Shown: positions 24,933 through 32,647 of the stretch, piece after piece
Numbering within the stretch: position 1 is the first letter of the stretch
Layout of the letters: each line of letters opens with the position of its first letter
Assembly (NCBI GenBank): GCA_910586255.1
Contig: CAJUHR010000012.1
Span: 67,978-100,624, forward strand
Source of the DNA: an uncultured Lachnospiraceae bacterium
Lineage (GTDB): Bacteria; Bacillota; Clostridia; Lachnospirales; Lachnospiraceae
Length of the DNA: 32,647 nucleotides
Direction: 5' to 3'
Made by a program: the position numbers and the translations under genes
The notes under the pieces: generated by a model
The model's database searches: none
What the model was told of the DNA's origin: nothing
What the model saw: the letters and a program-made list of their open reading frames with translations, nothing else

Positions 24933-26282
24933 ATGGACAACCAGCTGGTATGGAAGGATGAGTTTAATATAGGAATCAAGATCATCGATGACGAACACCA
25001 AAAACTTTTTCAGATTATCACTAAGCTTTTCGCTCTTACAGGGGAAGAGACTACAAGCAGACGGGCATGCCAGGAAGGGATCAAGTTTTTTAAGACACAT
25101 GCCCTAAAGCATTTTGATGATGAAGAGAAGTACATGGAATTAATCGGTTATGAAGAACTTGCCATGCACAGACGTTTACATAAAAGCTTTCGTGAAAATT
25201 CTCTTCCTGCTTTGGAAAAGGAATTGATACTGGAAGACTACTCTCCCTCTTCCATTGAACATTTTCTGGCTGTCTGCGCCGGCTGGCTGATCGGACATAC
25301 CTTGACCGAGGATATGGCTATCACCGGCGAAAAGCTGAGCAAGTGGGTAGACCTTCTTCCGGAGGAAGAGCTTGCCGCAATGGAAAAGGTGATCCTTAAG
25401 CTTCTAAAAAATATGTTCCAGCTGGATGCTCAGATAATCAGCAATGCCTATGGCGGAGAGAAATTTGGTAAAGGTGTATATTATCGCCTGGTTTACAGCA
25501 GAGAACAGGATAATAAAAAATGGGAGATTCTTTTAGTTTTTGAAGACAGGATTTTAATCAACACAGTAGGAAAACTGATGGGTGTCAAATCCGGCAAGCT
25601 GGATATTATGCTCCTTAACGCCGTCAGATACACGGCATGCCAGTTTGTGAGACGTGTAATGGATCACTATCCGTCCATCCAGTCCTACGAGATGACAGAA
25701 GAAAATCTCTTAACCTATGAGCAGTTCCTGCGAATTTTTGAGAAAAAAAAGCCTCAGGTCAGCCTTTTGTTCAGCACGAACCAGGGTTATTTCTCCTATT
25801 GTGTCATTGCCCCTCATTTGCTTGAAGAGGGCATCGGAGTCGCCTTAAATGCAAGCAATGCTATGAGCGAAATCGGGAAATATCTCATGGAAAAAGAGGC
25901 CAATGCCAAGCCAAAAATTCTCATTGTGGATGACTCCATTACCATACGGCAGGGGATAAAGCGGCTGCTGACCAATGATTATGATATTACGGAGGTCAGT
26001 TCCGGGGTAGCCGCCATCCGGTCCATTACTTTAGACCGTCCGGATCTGGTGCTGCTCGATTATGAAATGCCGGTTTGTGACGGAAGCCATGTATTAGAGA
26101 TGCTCCGCTCCGAAAAAGAGTTTGCCGACATTCCCGTTATCTTCCTGACTACCAGAGATGATCAGGAAAGTGTGAAAAAGGTATTGTCCTTAAAGGCGGA
26201 CGGATATCTGCTGAAATATTTAAAGCCCACGGATATCAAGCAACGGATTGACGAGTTTTTAAAGTCAAAAAGAATTGAGTGA
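24933..26282 (+). CDS. Bacteriohemerythrin-response regulator fusion
   Basis: A 449-residue cytoplasmic protein with three parts. Residues 1-135 are a bacteriohemerythrin with the complete di-iron ligand set: H22, H60, E64, H79, H83, H122 and D127, plus the usual W7. Residues about 150-310 resemble a CheX-like phosphatase or sensor domain, though this is a weak call. Residues about 325-449 are a CheY-like receiver with the acidic pair in LIVDDS, the phospho-acceptor Asp in LVLLDYEMP, TT in FLTTRDD, and the Lys of LLKYLKP. AGGAGG precedes the ATG. It has no DNA-binding or enzymatic output domain. It may link O2 or NO binding to a phosphorelay, for example in chemotaxis. No histidine kinase is adjacent. 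Confidence 0.85.
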   Translation: MDNQLVWKDEFNIGIKIIDDEHQKLFQIITKLFALTGEETTSRRACQEGIKFFKTHALKHFDDEEKYMELIGYEELAMHRRLHKSFRENSLPALEKELILEDYSPSSIEHFLAVCAGWLIGHTLTEDMAITGEKLSKWVDLLPEEELAAMEKVILKLLKNMFQLDAQIISNAYGGEKFGKGVYYRLVYSREQDNKKWEILLVFEDRILINTVGKLMGVKSGKLDIMLLNAVRYTACQFVRRVMDHYPSIQSYEMTEENLLTYEQFLRIFEKKKPQVSLLFSTNQGYFSYCVIAPHLLEEGIGVALNASNAMSEIGKYLMEKEANAKPKILIVDDSITIRQGIKRLLTNDYDITEVSSGVAAIRSITLDRPDLVLLDYEMPVCDGSHVLEMLRSEKEFADIPVIFLTTRDDQESVKKVLSLKADGYLLKYLKPTDIKQRIDEFLKSKRIE

Positions 26283-26328
26283 ATTTTCCAGCGAAGCATG
26301 CCACTCTCTGTATATAAATTTCAAAGCG

Positions 26329-26363
26329 CCCATCCGATGCTGTCAGGTTGAGGATGGGTTTTT
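26329..26363 (+). terminator. Intrinsic terminator after the hemerythrin-receiver gene
   Basis: CCCATCC (26329-26335) pairs with GGATGGG (26352-26358) across 16 bases and TTTTT follows at 26359-26363. It lies 46 bases after the stop and only 27 bases before the MATE gene, so it separates the two or acts as an attenuator for the latter. Confidence 0.7.
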
Positions 26364-26390
26364 AAGCGGATAGAAAGGCGGTGCTTTAAT

Positions 26391-27773
26391 ATGGCCCCTG
26401 CTGCAAAAACAGACAGCAAAAATGACTTCTCAAAGGGAAGCATTATCAAAAATATCCTTGGCCTGGCCGTGCCCATGACCTTAGCCCAGCTCATCAATGT
26501 ACTTTACAATATTGTAGACCGGATCTATATCGGCCGGATCCCCAAAGACGCCACCATGGCCCTGACCGGACTGGGTCTCTGCCTTCCCATCATCTCCATG
26601 GTTATCGCCTTTGCCAACCTTTTCGGCATGGGCGGCGCTCCCCTCTGCTCCATTGAACGGGGAAGGGGAAATGAGGAGGAGGCGGAGGCCATCATGGGCA
26701 ATTCCTTTGTGATGATGGTATTTAGCGGGCTGGCTCTGACAGTTTTAGGGCTGCTTTTTAAGCGTCCCATGCTCTATCTATTCGGCGCCTCAGACACCAC
26801 CATCCCTTATGCGGATTCCTATATCACCATCTATCTTCTCGGCAGCATTTTTGTGATGATCGGCCTTGGCATGAACAGCTTTATCAACTCCCAGGGCTTT
26901 GGCAAAATCGGGATGCTGACCGTGCTTTTGGGCGCCGTCACCAACATTGTCTTGGACCCCTTTTTCATCTTTGTCCTGGGTCTGGGAGTTTCGGGAGCTG
27001 CCTGGGCCACCATCCTGTCCCAGGGGATTTCCGCTCTGTGGATTGTCCGCTTTCTGACAGGCGACAAGGCCATCTTAAAGCTTCGGAAAAAAGCTTTCCG
27101 CCTGAAACGGCAGCGGATTATGGCGATCATCGGGCTGGGACTTTCCGGCTTTACCATGTCCATCACGAACAGCCTGGTCCAGATCATGTACAATGCCAGC
27201 CTGGCCCGGTTCGGCGGCGACATGTATGTGGGAATTATGACCGTCATCAACTCGGTTCGGGAAGTGATCTCCCTGCCCATAAGCGGCCTCACCAACAGCT
27301 CCCAGCCGGTTATGGGATACAATTACGGCGCGGGAGAGTACGGCCGGGTAAAAAAGGCCATTGTCTTCATGTCCCTGGTATCCATCGGCTACACCACCCT
27401 CATGTGGGGCCTGGTTCACGGCTTCCCTGAATTTTTCATCCGAATCTTTAATCATGAGGGGGAGCTGGTCGCCGCGGGAATCCCTGCCATGCAGATTTAC
27501 TATTTCGGATTTTTTATGATGTCTTTGCAGTTTGCCGGACAGTCTGTGTTTGTGGCTCTGGGGAAATCAAAAAACGCGGTGTTTTTCTCAATTTTCAGAA
27601 AAGTGATCATTGTAATTCCGCTGATCGCAATCCTGCCCCGGCTTTTTTGTCTGGGTGTCAGGGGAATATTTATGGCAGAGCCGATTTCCAACTTTGTTGG
27701 CGGTCTGGCCTGCTTTGGAACAATGCTGTGGACGGTCTGGCCAGAGCTTGGCAAGGACAAATCGTCTTACTAA
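26391..27773 (+). CDS. MATE-family multidrug/metabolite efflux pump
   Basis: A complete 460-residue MATE transporter with twelve hydrophobic segments. It opens with GSIIKNILGLAVPMTLAQLINVLYNIVDRIYIG in the usual position, has FGMGGAPLCSIERGRG at the first loop, a second-half repeat starting GLSGFTMSITNSLVQIMYN, and SQPVMGYNYGAG. It would exchange sodium or protons for cationic compounds. A ribosome site AAAGGCGG precedes the ATG. Its stop overlaps that of the convergent SIS gene by 3 bases. It is a different gene from the MATE remnant at 17395-17964. Confidence 0.9.
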   Translation: MAPAAKTDSKNDFSKGSIIKNILGLAVPMTLAQLINVLYNIVDRIYIGRIPKDATMALTGLGLCLPIISMVIAFANLFGMGGAPLCSIERGRGNEEEAEAIMGNSFVMMVFSGLALTVLGLLFKRPMLYLFGASDTTIPYADSYITIYLLGSIFVMIGLGMNSFINSQGFGKIGMLTVLLGAVTNIVLDPFFIFVLGLGVSGAAWATILSQGISALWIVRFLTGDKAILKLRKKAFRLKRQRIMAIIGLGLSGFTMSITNSLVQIMYNASLARFGGDMYVGIMTVINSVREVISLPISGLTNSSQPVMGYNYGAGEYGRVKKAIVFMSLVSIGYTTLMWGLVHGFPEFFIRIFNHEGELVAAGIPAMQIYYFGFFMMSLQFAGQSVFVALGKSKNAVFFSIFRKVIIVIPLIAILPRLFCLGVRGIFMAEPISNFVGGLACFGTMLWTVWPELGKDKSSY

Positions 27774-28750
27774 TACTCAACCTTCCACATATACCGTCTA
27801 GTGGTATAATCCACGCCGGTAGCTTTGGAAAGGGCCTTCATGTATACGTTATTTAAAATCGGGGCAAAAAGCAGATGATTGAAATACTCTGACACGGAAT
27901 CCTTCAGATTATTCAGTCCCAGCTCCTTGGCATCCAAAATATACACCTTATCTCCCGCATACTTATTCAGGAAAGCGAGAGCTCTCTCATCTGCCTTTCT
28001 GGTTCTTCCGTCTGCTATCAGGAGGAAGAAAGCCTGATTCCTGTCAGTGATCTCAAAGGGACCATGGAAGAAATCACAACTGTTAAAGGTTGGAGAGCCG
28101 ATCTGAAGCATCTCAAGTATGTTACAGGTGGAGAAAATATGACCAGCGCCGTAGGCAGGGCCGCTGGCAAGAACCGAGATGCATTTCTCGTTTTTCATCT
28201 TATTTGCCCAGACCTCTGCCAGAGGAGCGCAGTACTCTCTGGCTCTTATGTAGGCAGGCTGAATTTTCTCAAAGGCATCCATAGCATCCTCGTAGTCTGG
28301 GTAGCCCTCTGCGATATCCACTATGGCCATTGCCATCCGAAGGGTATTTCCCGCGTTTGTCCGGCTCTGATCCTTATCATCCTCCCAGATGCTTCCATAC
28401 CGGACGTTAAAATCACATACCTCTGTAAGTTCGGACTCATCCACATACTGACCAATGGTAACAGCCCCCAGCTCCTTCGCTTTTTTGGCTGCCTCAATGG
28501 TCTCCTTTGTTCCCCTCATGGAGGTGAGCACCACGATTGTGTTCTTACCAGCGCATTTGGGCGGGGCATAGAGAAATTCACTGCTGGTGATCATCTGAGA
28601 GCGCACTGCCACAGATTCTCTGTCCATAAAATACTGGGCTGCGTAATGACCGTCATGGGAGCCGCCGGCTGCTACCCATATCACGCTCTTGATTCCGCCG
28701 GCTGCTTCCCTTTCCTTCATAATCTTTTCCATAAGTTCTCTGATTTCCAT
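27770..28750 (-). CDS. SIS-domain sugar isomerase/deglycase (FrlB/GlmS-type)
   Basis: A 326-residue protein with two SIS domains like those of fructosamine deglycase and glucosamine-6-phosphate synthase. Visible parts are VAAGGSHDG near residue 28, VLTSMRGTKETIEAA near 76 (where the family often has S-x-SG-x-T-x-ET), VLASGPAYGAG near 192 and DFFHGPFE near 226. It should act on a phosphorylated amino sugar or fructosamine. AGGAGG precedes the ATG. It is divergent from a GntR/UTRA regulator; no sugar transporter or kinase is adjacent, so the pathway must be completed elsewhere. Confidence 0.85.
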   Translation of the reverse strand: MEIRELMEKIMKEREAAGGIKSVIWVAAGGSHDGHYAAQYFMDRESVAVRSQMITSSEFLYAPPKCAGKNTIVVLTSMRGTKETIEAAKKAKELGAVTIGQYVDESELTEVCDFNVRYGSIWEDDKDQSRTNAGNTLRMAMAIVDIAEGYPDYEDAMDAFEKIQPAYIRAREYCAPLAEVWANKMKNEKCISVLASGPAYGAGHIFSTCNILEMLQIGSPTFNSCDFFHGPFEITDRNQAFFLLIADGRTRKADERALAFLNKYAGDKVYILDAKELGLNNLKDSVSEYFNHLLFAPILNNVYMKALSKATGVDYTTRRYMWKVEY

Positions 28751-28864
28751 TGTTATGACCTCCTTTTATGGTTTAATGGGTTTTACAGTTGTCTTGTGAT
28801 GTCATTATTTTAAAGAGTTTTATGTATTAAATTTTGAGTTTTTACTTCATTTTTAATAACGTCT

Positions 28865-28918
28865 GCATACATCTTTCTACATGGTTCTTATCATAGCACA
28901 TCTCATAATGTTTGTAAA
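28865..28918 (-). promoter_or_regulatory. Promoter and possible operator of the SIS gene
   Basis: On the minus strand TTTACA (28918-28913) and TATGAT (28895-28890) are 17 bases apart, giving a start near 28883 and a leader of about 130 bases. GCATACATCTT at 28865-28875, just past the start, is repeated exactly at 29071-29081 near the promoter of the divergent regulator gene. Confidence 0.5.
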
Positions 28919-29062
28919 CCTACTTTTTCTTTTTCCTTAATCGCTACCTTGCTACTGTGTAACAGTTCAGGCGGCAATGCCATCCTTGGAGGAAGGGGTA
29001 CCTTTTGAGATTTCTTAAATTAACGACATTGGGGAGTGAACAAAACTTACGTTTACCATGGA

Positions 29063-29107
29063 GTATGTTCGCATACATCTTGCAATCAGGTTGTTTTTTG
29101 ATATAAT
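29063..29107 (+). promoter_or_regulatory. Promoter and possible operator of the GntR/UTRA gene
   Basis: TTGCAA (29080-29085) and TATAAT (29102-29107) are 16 bases apart, with TG before the -10 (extended type). Just upstream is a short palindrome, GTATG-TTCG-CATAC (29063-29076), whose right half runs into the repeated GCATACATCTT (29071-29081). Autoregulation is plausible. Confidence 0.5.
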
Positions 29108-29147
29108 AAATAAAGCACCGTCCCCAAAGTATCGGAGGTATCAAAAT

Positions 29148-29864
29148 ATGGAACAGCTAAATACACAGATCAGCACCACGCTGTACAACCAGCTGGCTGA
29201 ACAGATAAGAAGAGATATTTTTGACGGAAGATTTATCCGGGGAGAAAGAATACCCTCTGAATTTGAGCTAAGCGACATGTATCAGGTCAGCCGCAGCACT
29301 GTCCGCAAGGCAGTTTCCCTGCTGGTCAAGGAAAACCTTTTGGTGAAAATACATGGAAAGGGAACCTTTGTGACCTCCTCCAAATCCCGTTTAAGACCTT
29401 CGACCTTTTTGAGCTTTACGGAAAATGTCACCTCCATGGGAAAGGTGCTGACTACAAAGACCATCCGGACGACCCATGGGATACCCTCCGAACATCAGAG
29501 GCAGTTTTTCCGGCTGGTTGACAGTGAGCCGCTTTTAATAATTGAACGGTTAAGACTGGTTGACGGCATTCCTATCTGTGTGGAGACTAACTGGTTTTCC
29601 TGTGCTTTTGACTCATTGGCGGAAAAGGACTTAAACGGCTCTCTCTATACGGTTTTGAGAAATGAATATAATGTTATACCCTTTGACGGAAATAAAACCA
29701 TCGAGCTGTGCTACGCCTCCCCCGAAGAAGCTGTCCTTCTGGATGTTCCCCGGGGCTGTGCCCTCATGCTGGTGGAGGATCTGGTGTATGACACCCAAGG
29801 AAATCCTCTGCACATTTCCAAGCAGGTGGTGAGAGGCGATAAGTTTAAATATGCATTAAAGTGA
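29148..29864 (+). CDS. GntR-family (HutC/UTRA) transcriptional regulator
   Basis: A 238-residue regulator. The N-terminal winged helix-turn-helix carries RIPSEFELSDMYQVSRSTVR and KIHGKGTFV; the C-terminal UTRA domain has IERLRLVDGIPICVETNWF and ends LHISKQVVRGDKFKY. UTRA proteins sense phosphorylated sugars and related metabolites; FrlR and NagR are examples. The frame is open further up to 29058, but the ATG at 29148 is chosen because CGGAGG precedes it at 9 bases and the predicted -10 (29102-29107) lies inside the longer version. It probably controls the divergent SIS gene. Confidence 0.88.
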   Translation: MEQLNTQISTTLYNQLAEQIRRDIFDGRFIRGERIPSEFELSDMYQVSRSTVRKAVSLLVKENLLVKIHGKGTFVTSSKSRLRPSTFLSFTENVTSMGKVLTTKTIRTTHGIPSEHQRQFFRLVDSEPLLIIERLRLVDGIPICVETNWFSCAFDSLAEKDLNGSLYTVLRNEYNVIPFDGNKTIELCYASPEEAVLLDVPRGCALMLVEDLVYDTQGNPLHISKQVVRGDKFKYALK

Positions 29865-29883
29865 AGAAAATCAATCTAAAAAG

Positions 29884-29926
29884 CTCCCCATACAGCGGCC
29901 TGTAACGCTGCAAGGGGAACTTTTTT
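29884..29926 (+). terminator. Intrinsic terminator after the GntR/UTRA gene
   Basis: TCCCC at 29885-29889 pairs with GGGGA at 29914-29918; an inner AGCG/CGCT stem lies between, and TTTTTT follows at 29921-29926. It begins 20 bases after the stop codon. Confidence 0.7.
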
Positions 29927-29965
29927 AATCTTTATCTTCTATCCTATGAAAGGCTCTGCAATTCC

Positions 29966-30500
29966 TTATTCCGCAATCCGCCAGGCTGTCAAAAGCTCCG
30001 TCAACGCCCCGTGCAAATCCTTTTTAAGCCCCATGGCGCTCATCTGTCCAAGCAGCACCGGCACAATCATTCCTGCCAAAACCGGGATATCTCCACCCCT
30101 GCCAGATTCAGCATCAAAAGCACCGATGTGTAGGTAGGCAGGGAGCTCTCCTGTGCAGATTCCTGCCATAAGGGTAACCTGGTTCTGGTCCGTATAAATC
30201 ACATTCCTGATAATATCCCAGGAAAAAATCTTGTTCTGCAGGATCGTCATCAACCGCTGCTTGGCATAATTATATTCCGGAGAAAGATATTCCATCTCCT
30301 GCATCCGTGACAGCTGATTCTGCACCTTACTGCCGGTTGCAATAGACACGGTCAGCTCCTGGATCTGAGACAGCTTGGCGTTGACCTGCTGGGCAAAAAA
30401 ATCCAGCTCTGCCTGGGATTTCTCGTAAAGATGGCGGTTATAAATGTGGAAGGTAATCTGAAGAGCCGCCACCATAATGGTGCAGACAAGCCGCAGTGCT
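29966..30500 (-). pseudogene. Remnant of a membrane sensor (Cache-like) fused to unrelated ends
   Basis: A central stretch reads as one transmembrane helix and the start of an extracellular sensor domain of a histidine kinase: LRLVCTIMVAALQITFHIYN, then AELDFFAQQVNAKLSQIQEL and RLMTILQNKIFSWDIIRNV. After LPAYLHI the sequence changes to a 50-residue tail (AESGRGGDIPVLAGM...ELLTAWRIAE) that I do not recognise. Upstream, the frame runs on into the palindrome cluster at 30535-30616, which is clearly not protein sequence. There is no ribosome site. It is read as a fragment left by deletion or by insertion of the repeat. Confidence 0.5.
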
Positions 30501-30534
30501 TCCAGCTCACCTCCGCTTCGCTTCGGTTCGATGG

Positions 30535-30630
30535 ACGGCGGTCGCCGTATGGGAAGAGGTATAAGCAAATGCGGGGGTATGCAAGCATCCCCCCGCATTT
30601 GCTTATACCTCTTCCCGCACTGCTCAGTGC
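30535..30630. repeat. Cluster of three palindromes after gltD
   Basis: ACGGCG-GT-CGCCGT (30535-30548) is followed by a 32-bp stem (30551-30582 with 30585-30616) that has a 2-base AA loop and one T-C mismatch at 30578/30589. GCACTG-CT-CAGTGC (30617-30630) ends at the gltD stop codon. The long stem would be a very stable hairpin or cruciform. No T tract follows, so it is unlike a simple terminator; a REP- or MITE-like element is more likely. Confidence 0.7.
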
Positions 30631-32117
30631 TATGCCAAATTTGTATACCCCATCAGCCAGTTGTCGGCTTCTTTGGCGGCTTCTCGGCCTTCTTTTATTG
30701 CCCAGACTACCAGAGATTGGCCTCTTCTCATGTCTCCGGCGGCGAATATGTTCTCAACATTTGTTCCGTAGCTTTTTCCGTCTGTGGCTACATTTGTCCT
30801 TCCGTCTAACTCTACCCCGAAGGCGTCTGCCACATATCCCTCGGCACCTAAAAATCCGGCGGCGATCAGGACCAGGTCGGCGGCGACTTCTTTTTCGCTT
30901 CCTTCTGCCGGGATCATCATGGTTCGGTTGGTTTCGGGATCTTTTTGAGGTGTCAGGCTTATAAGAATTGCCTTGCACACCTTTCCGCTTTCATCCCGGA
31001 TAAATTCCTTTACCGTGGTCTGGTACATCCTGGGGTCGTGGCCGAATGCGGCGGCGGCTTCTTCCTGGCCGTAGTCGGTCTTACAGATGCGGGGCCACTC
31101 GGGCCAGGTGTTATTTTCGGCCCGGGTGTCGGGCAGTTTGGGCATCATTTCCAGCTGGGTCACGGACGCACAGCCGTGACGCATGGCGGTGCCCACGCAG
31201 TCGTTGCCGGTGTCGCCGCCGCCGATTACCAGCACGTGTTTATCTTTGGCCGAGATATAGCTGCCGTCCTCCAGGCCGGAATTTAACAGGCTTTTGGTGG
31301 TTGATTTGAGGAAATCCACCGCAAAATAAATCCCTTCTGCGTCCCGGCCGGGCACCTGGATGTCCCGGGGATTGGAAGCGCCGCAGGCCAGGATGATGCA
31401 GTCAAAATCCCGTTTTAAGCGGTTTACCTTATAATTGTGGCCGATGTCTGCTCCGGTGACAAAGGAAACGCCCTCTTCCTTCATCACCTGGATTTTCCGG
31501 TCAATGACGTTTTTTTCCAGCTTCATGTTGGGGATCCCGTACATGAGAAGGCCGCCTATCCGGTCCTCACGCTCAAACACGGTCACATTGTGGCCGCGCT
31601 TGTTCAGCTGATCGGCAGCCGCCAGCCCTGCGGGGCCGGAGCCGACCACGGCTATCTTTTTGTCTGTCCGCAGCTTGGGGGGCCGGGCAACCGCCTTGCC
31701 GGTCTCGTAGGCTTTCTCGATAATGGCACGTTCATTTTCCTTGATGCTTACCGGGTCTCCGTTGAGGCCGCAGGTGCAGGCTGCCTCGCAGGGAGCAGGG
31801 CAGACCCGGCTGGTGAACTCCGGGAAGCTGTTGGTCTTTTTCAGACGGTTGTAGGCCTGGGCCCAGTTGCCGTTGTATACCAAGTCGTTCCACTCTGGCA
31901 CCAGGTTGTTTAAGGGGCACCCGGATACCATGCCGTTTAATATCATGCCGGACTGACAGAAGGGCACCCCGCACTCCATGCACCGGGCTCCCTGCTCTCT
32001 CTGCCGGGCCTCCGTAAGAGGCGTGTGAAACTCGTGAAAATGACGGATTCTCTGCAGCGGCGCCTCTGCCCTGCTGTCCTTTCTCTCATATTCCAAAAAG
32101 CCGGTTGGCTTTCCCAT
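30630..32117 (-). CDS. gltD: Glutamate synthase small subunit
   Basis: A complete 495-residue NADPH-dependent glutamate synthase beta subunit. The N-terminal cysteines CMECGVPFC, GCPLNN and VCPAPCEAACTCG bind 4Fe-4S clusters. Then come the FAD site VGSGPAGLAAADQL near residue 157, the NAD(P)H site VLVIGGGDTGNDCVGTA near 290 and the second FAD motif IFAAGDMRRGQS near 460. It supplies electrons to the large subunit, which makes two glutamates from glutamine and 2-oxoglutarate. AGGAGGAG precedes the ATG at 32117. It follows gltB in the same direction after a 105-base gap with two hairpins. Confidence 0.95.
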   Translation of the reverse strand: MGKPTGFLEYERKDSRAEAPLQRIRHFHEFHTPLTEARQREQGARCMECGVPFCQSGMILNGMVSGCPLNNLVPEWNDLVYNGNWAQAYNRLKKTNSFPEFTSRVCPAPCEAACTCGLNGDPVSIKENERAIIEKAYETGKAVARPPKLRTDKKIAVVGSGPAGLAAADQLNKRGHNVTVFEREDRIGGLLMYGIPNMKLEKNVIDRKIQVMKEEGVSFVTGADIGHNYKVNRLKRDFDCIILACGASNPRDIQVPGRDAEGIYFAVDFLKSTTKSLLNSGLEDGSYISAKDKHVLVIGGGDTGNDCVGTAMRHGCASVTQLEMMPKLPDTRAENNTWPEWPRICKTDYGQEEAAAAFGHDPRMYQTTVKEFIRDESGKVCKAILISLTPQKDPETNRTMMIPAEGSEKEVAADLVLIAAGFLGAEGYVADAFGVELDGRTNVATDGKSYGTNVENIFAAGDMRRGQSLVVWAIKEGREAAKEADNWLMGYTNLA

Positions 32118-32146
32118 TTTGCTCTCCTCCTTATATAAAAGGTAAC

Positions 32147-32222
32147 GGCACGCGCCGCTTAGCGGCGCCTGCCAGGTCGGATGAACCCATTTAAATTTGG
32201 AAAACTCCGTTTTCCAAAGGGT

Positions 32223-32228
<6 letters not shown>
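32147..32228 (-). repeat. Two strong hairpins between gltB and gltD
   Basis: GGCA...TGCC (32147-32173) contains GCGCCGC-TTA-GCGGCGC, an 11-bp stem with one mismatch and a 3-base loop. The second runs from GGATGAACCC (32179-32188) to GGGTTCATCC (32219-32228), with an inner stem TTTGGAAAAC/GTTTTCCAAA and a short asymmetric bulge. The second overlaps the gltB stop codon. They could slow transcription, protect or process the mRNA, or adjust subunit ratio. Confidence 0.65.

Positions 32229-32647
<419 letters not shown>

Noticed and set aside
21091..28974. GTTCAGGCGG present at 21091-21100 and 28965-28974
   Set aside because: A 10-base match in 32 kb can arise by chance and the flanks differ; no wider repeat could be supported.

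Overview
The window looks like chromosomal DNA of an anaerobic, low-to-mid GC Firmicute, most likely a Lachnospiraceae/Clostridia member. The reasons are strong AGGAGG-type ribosome sites, a LexA box of the Gram-positive DinR type, a YolD/UvrX-like polymerase pair, a butyrate kinase, an aldo-keto reductase with a ferredoxin-like tail, and clostridial-type transporters and regulators. The assignment is from gene content only. No rRNA, tRNA, CRISPR array, transposase or phage gene was seen.

Layout. (1) 1-5766: the 3' end of an unknown gene, then a minus-strand respiratory operon: a nitrate-reductase-type molybdopterin enzyme, a four-cluster ferredoxin subunit, an NAD(P)H/FAD oxidoreductase and a TDT/SLAC1-type anion channel. 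A Crp/Fnr-family regulator lies directly upstream, and a Crp-like palindrome sits between regulator and operon. (2) 5767-6406: a spacer with a 62-bp imperfect inverted repeat and two hairpins. (3) 6407-8444: a LexA-controlled Y-family DNA polymerase and a YolD-like partner. (4) 8471-14264: a four-gene minus-strand operon with a metal-dependent hydrolase (DUF6282-like), a 2-hydroxycarboxylate transporter, a PrpF-family isomerase and a YbhJ-like aconitase-family hydratase. A SorC-family regulator is divergent at 14681-15637. This looks like a tri- or dicarboxylate uptake and isomerisation pathway, and it is the most promising undescribed system here.

(5) 15652-19768 is a decay zone. It holds a LysR fragment, a 38-residue glyoxalase remnant, an intact-looking hexapeptide acetyltransferase, an internally deleted MATE pump, a DUF4143 ATPase remnant with a lost 5' end and a G-tract frameshift, and an AraC regulator remnant with a lost 5' end and a nonsense codon. 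The last two are joined head to head, as if one deletion removed both starts. (6) 19846-24733: an aldo-keto reductase, an APC amino-acid permease, and a divergent GntR regulator with an orphan butyrate kinase; a 26-bp palindrome overlies the permease promoter. (7) 24933-27773: a hemerythrin/receiver fusion and a complete MATE pump. (8) 27770-29864: a FrlB-like SIS protein and its divergent GntR/UTRA regulator. (9) 29966-32647: a remnant of a sensor protein, a cluster of strong palindromes, gltD, and the 3' end of gltB, with two strong hairpins between the glutamate synthase genes.

Several different hairpin families sit at gene borders. They may be interspersed repeats or structured RNAs; their copy number in the genome cannot be judged from this window. 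Promoter and operator calls are by eye from sequence and spacing.
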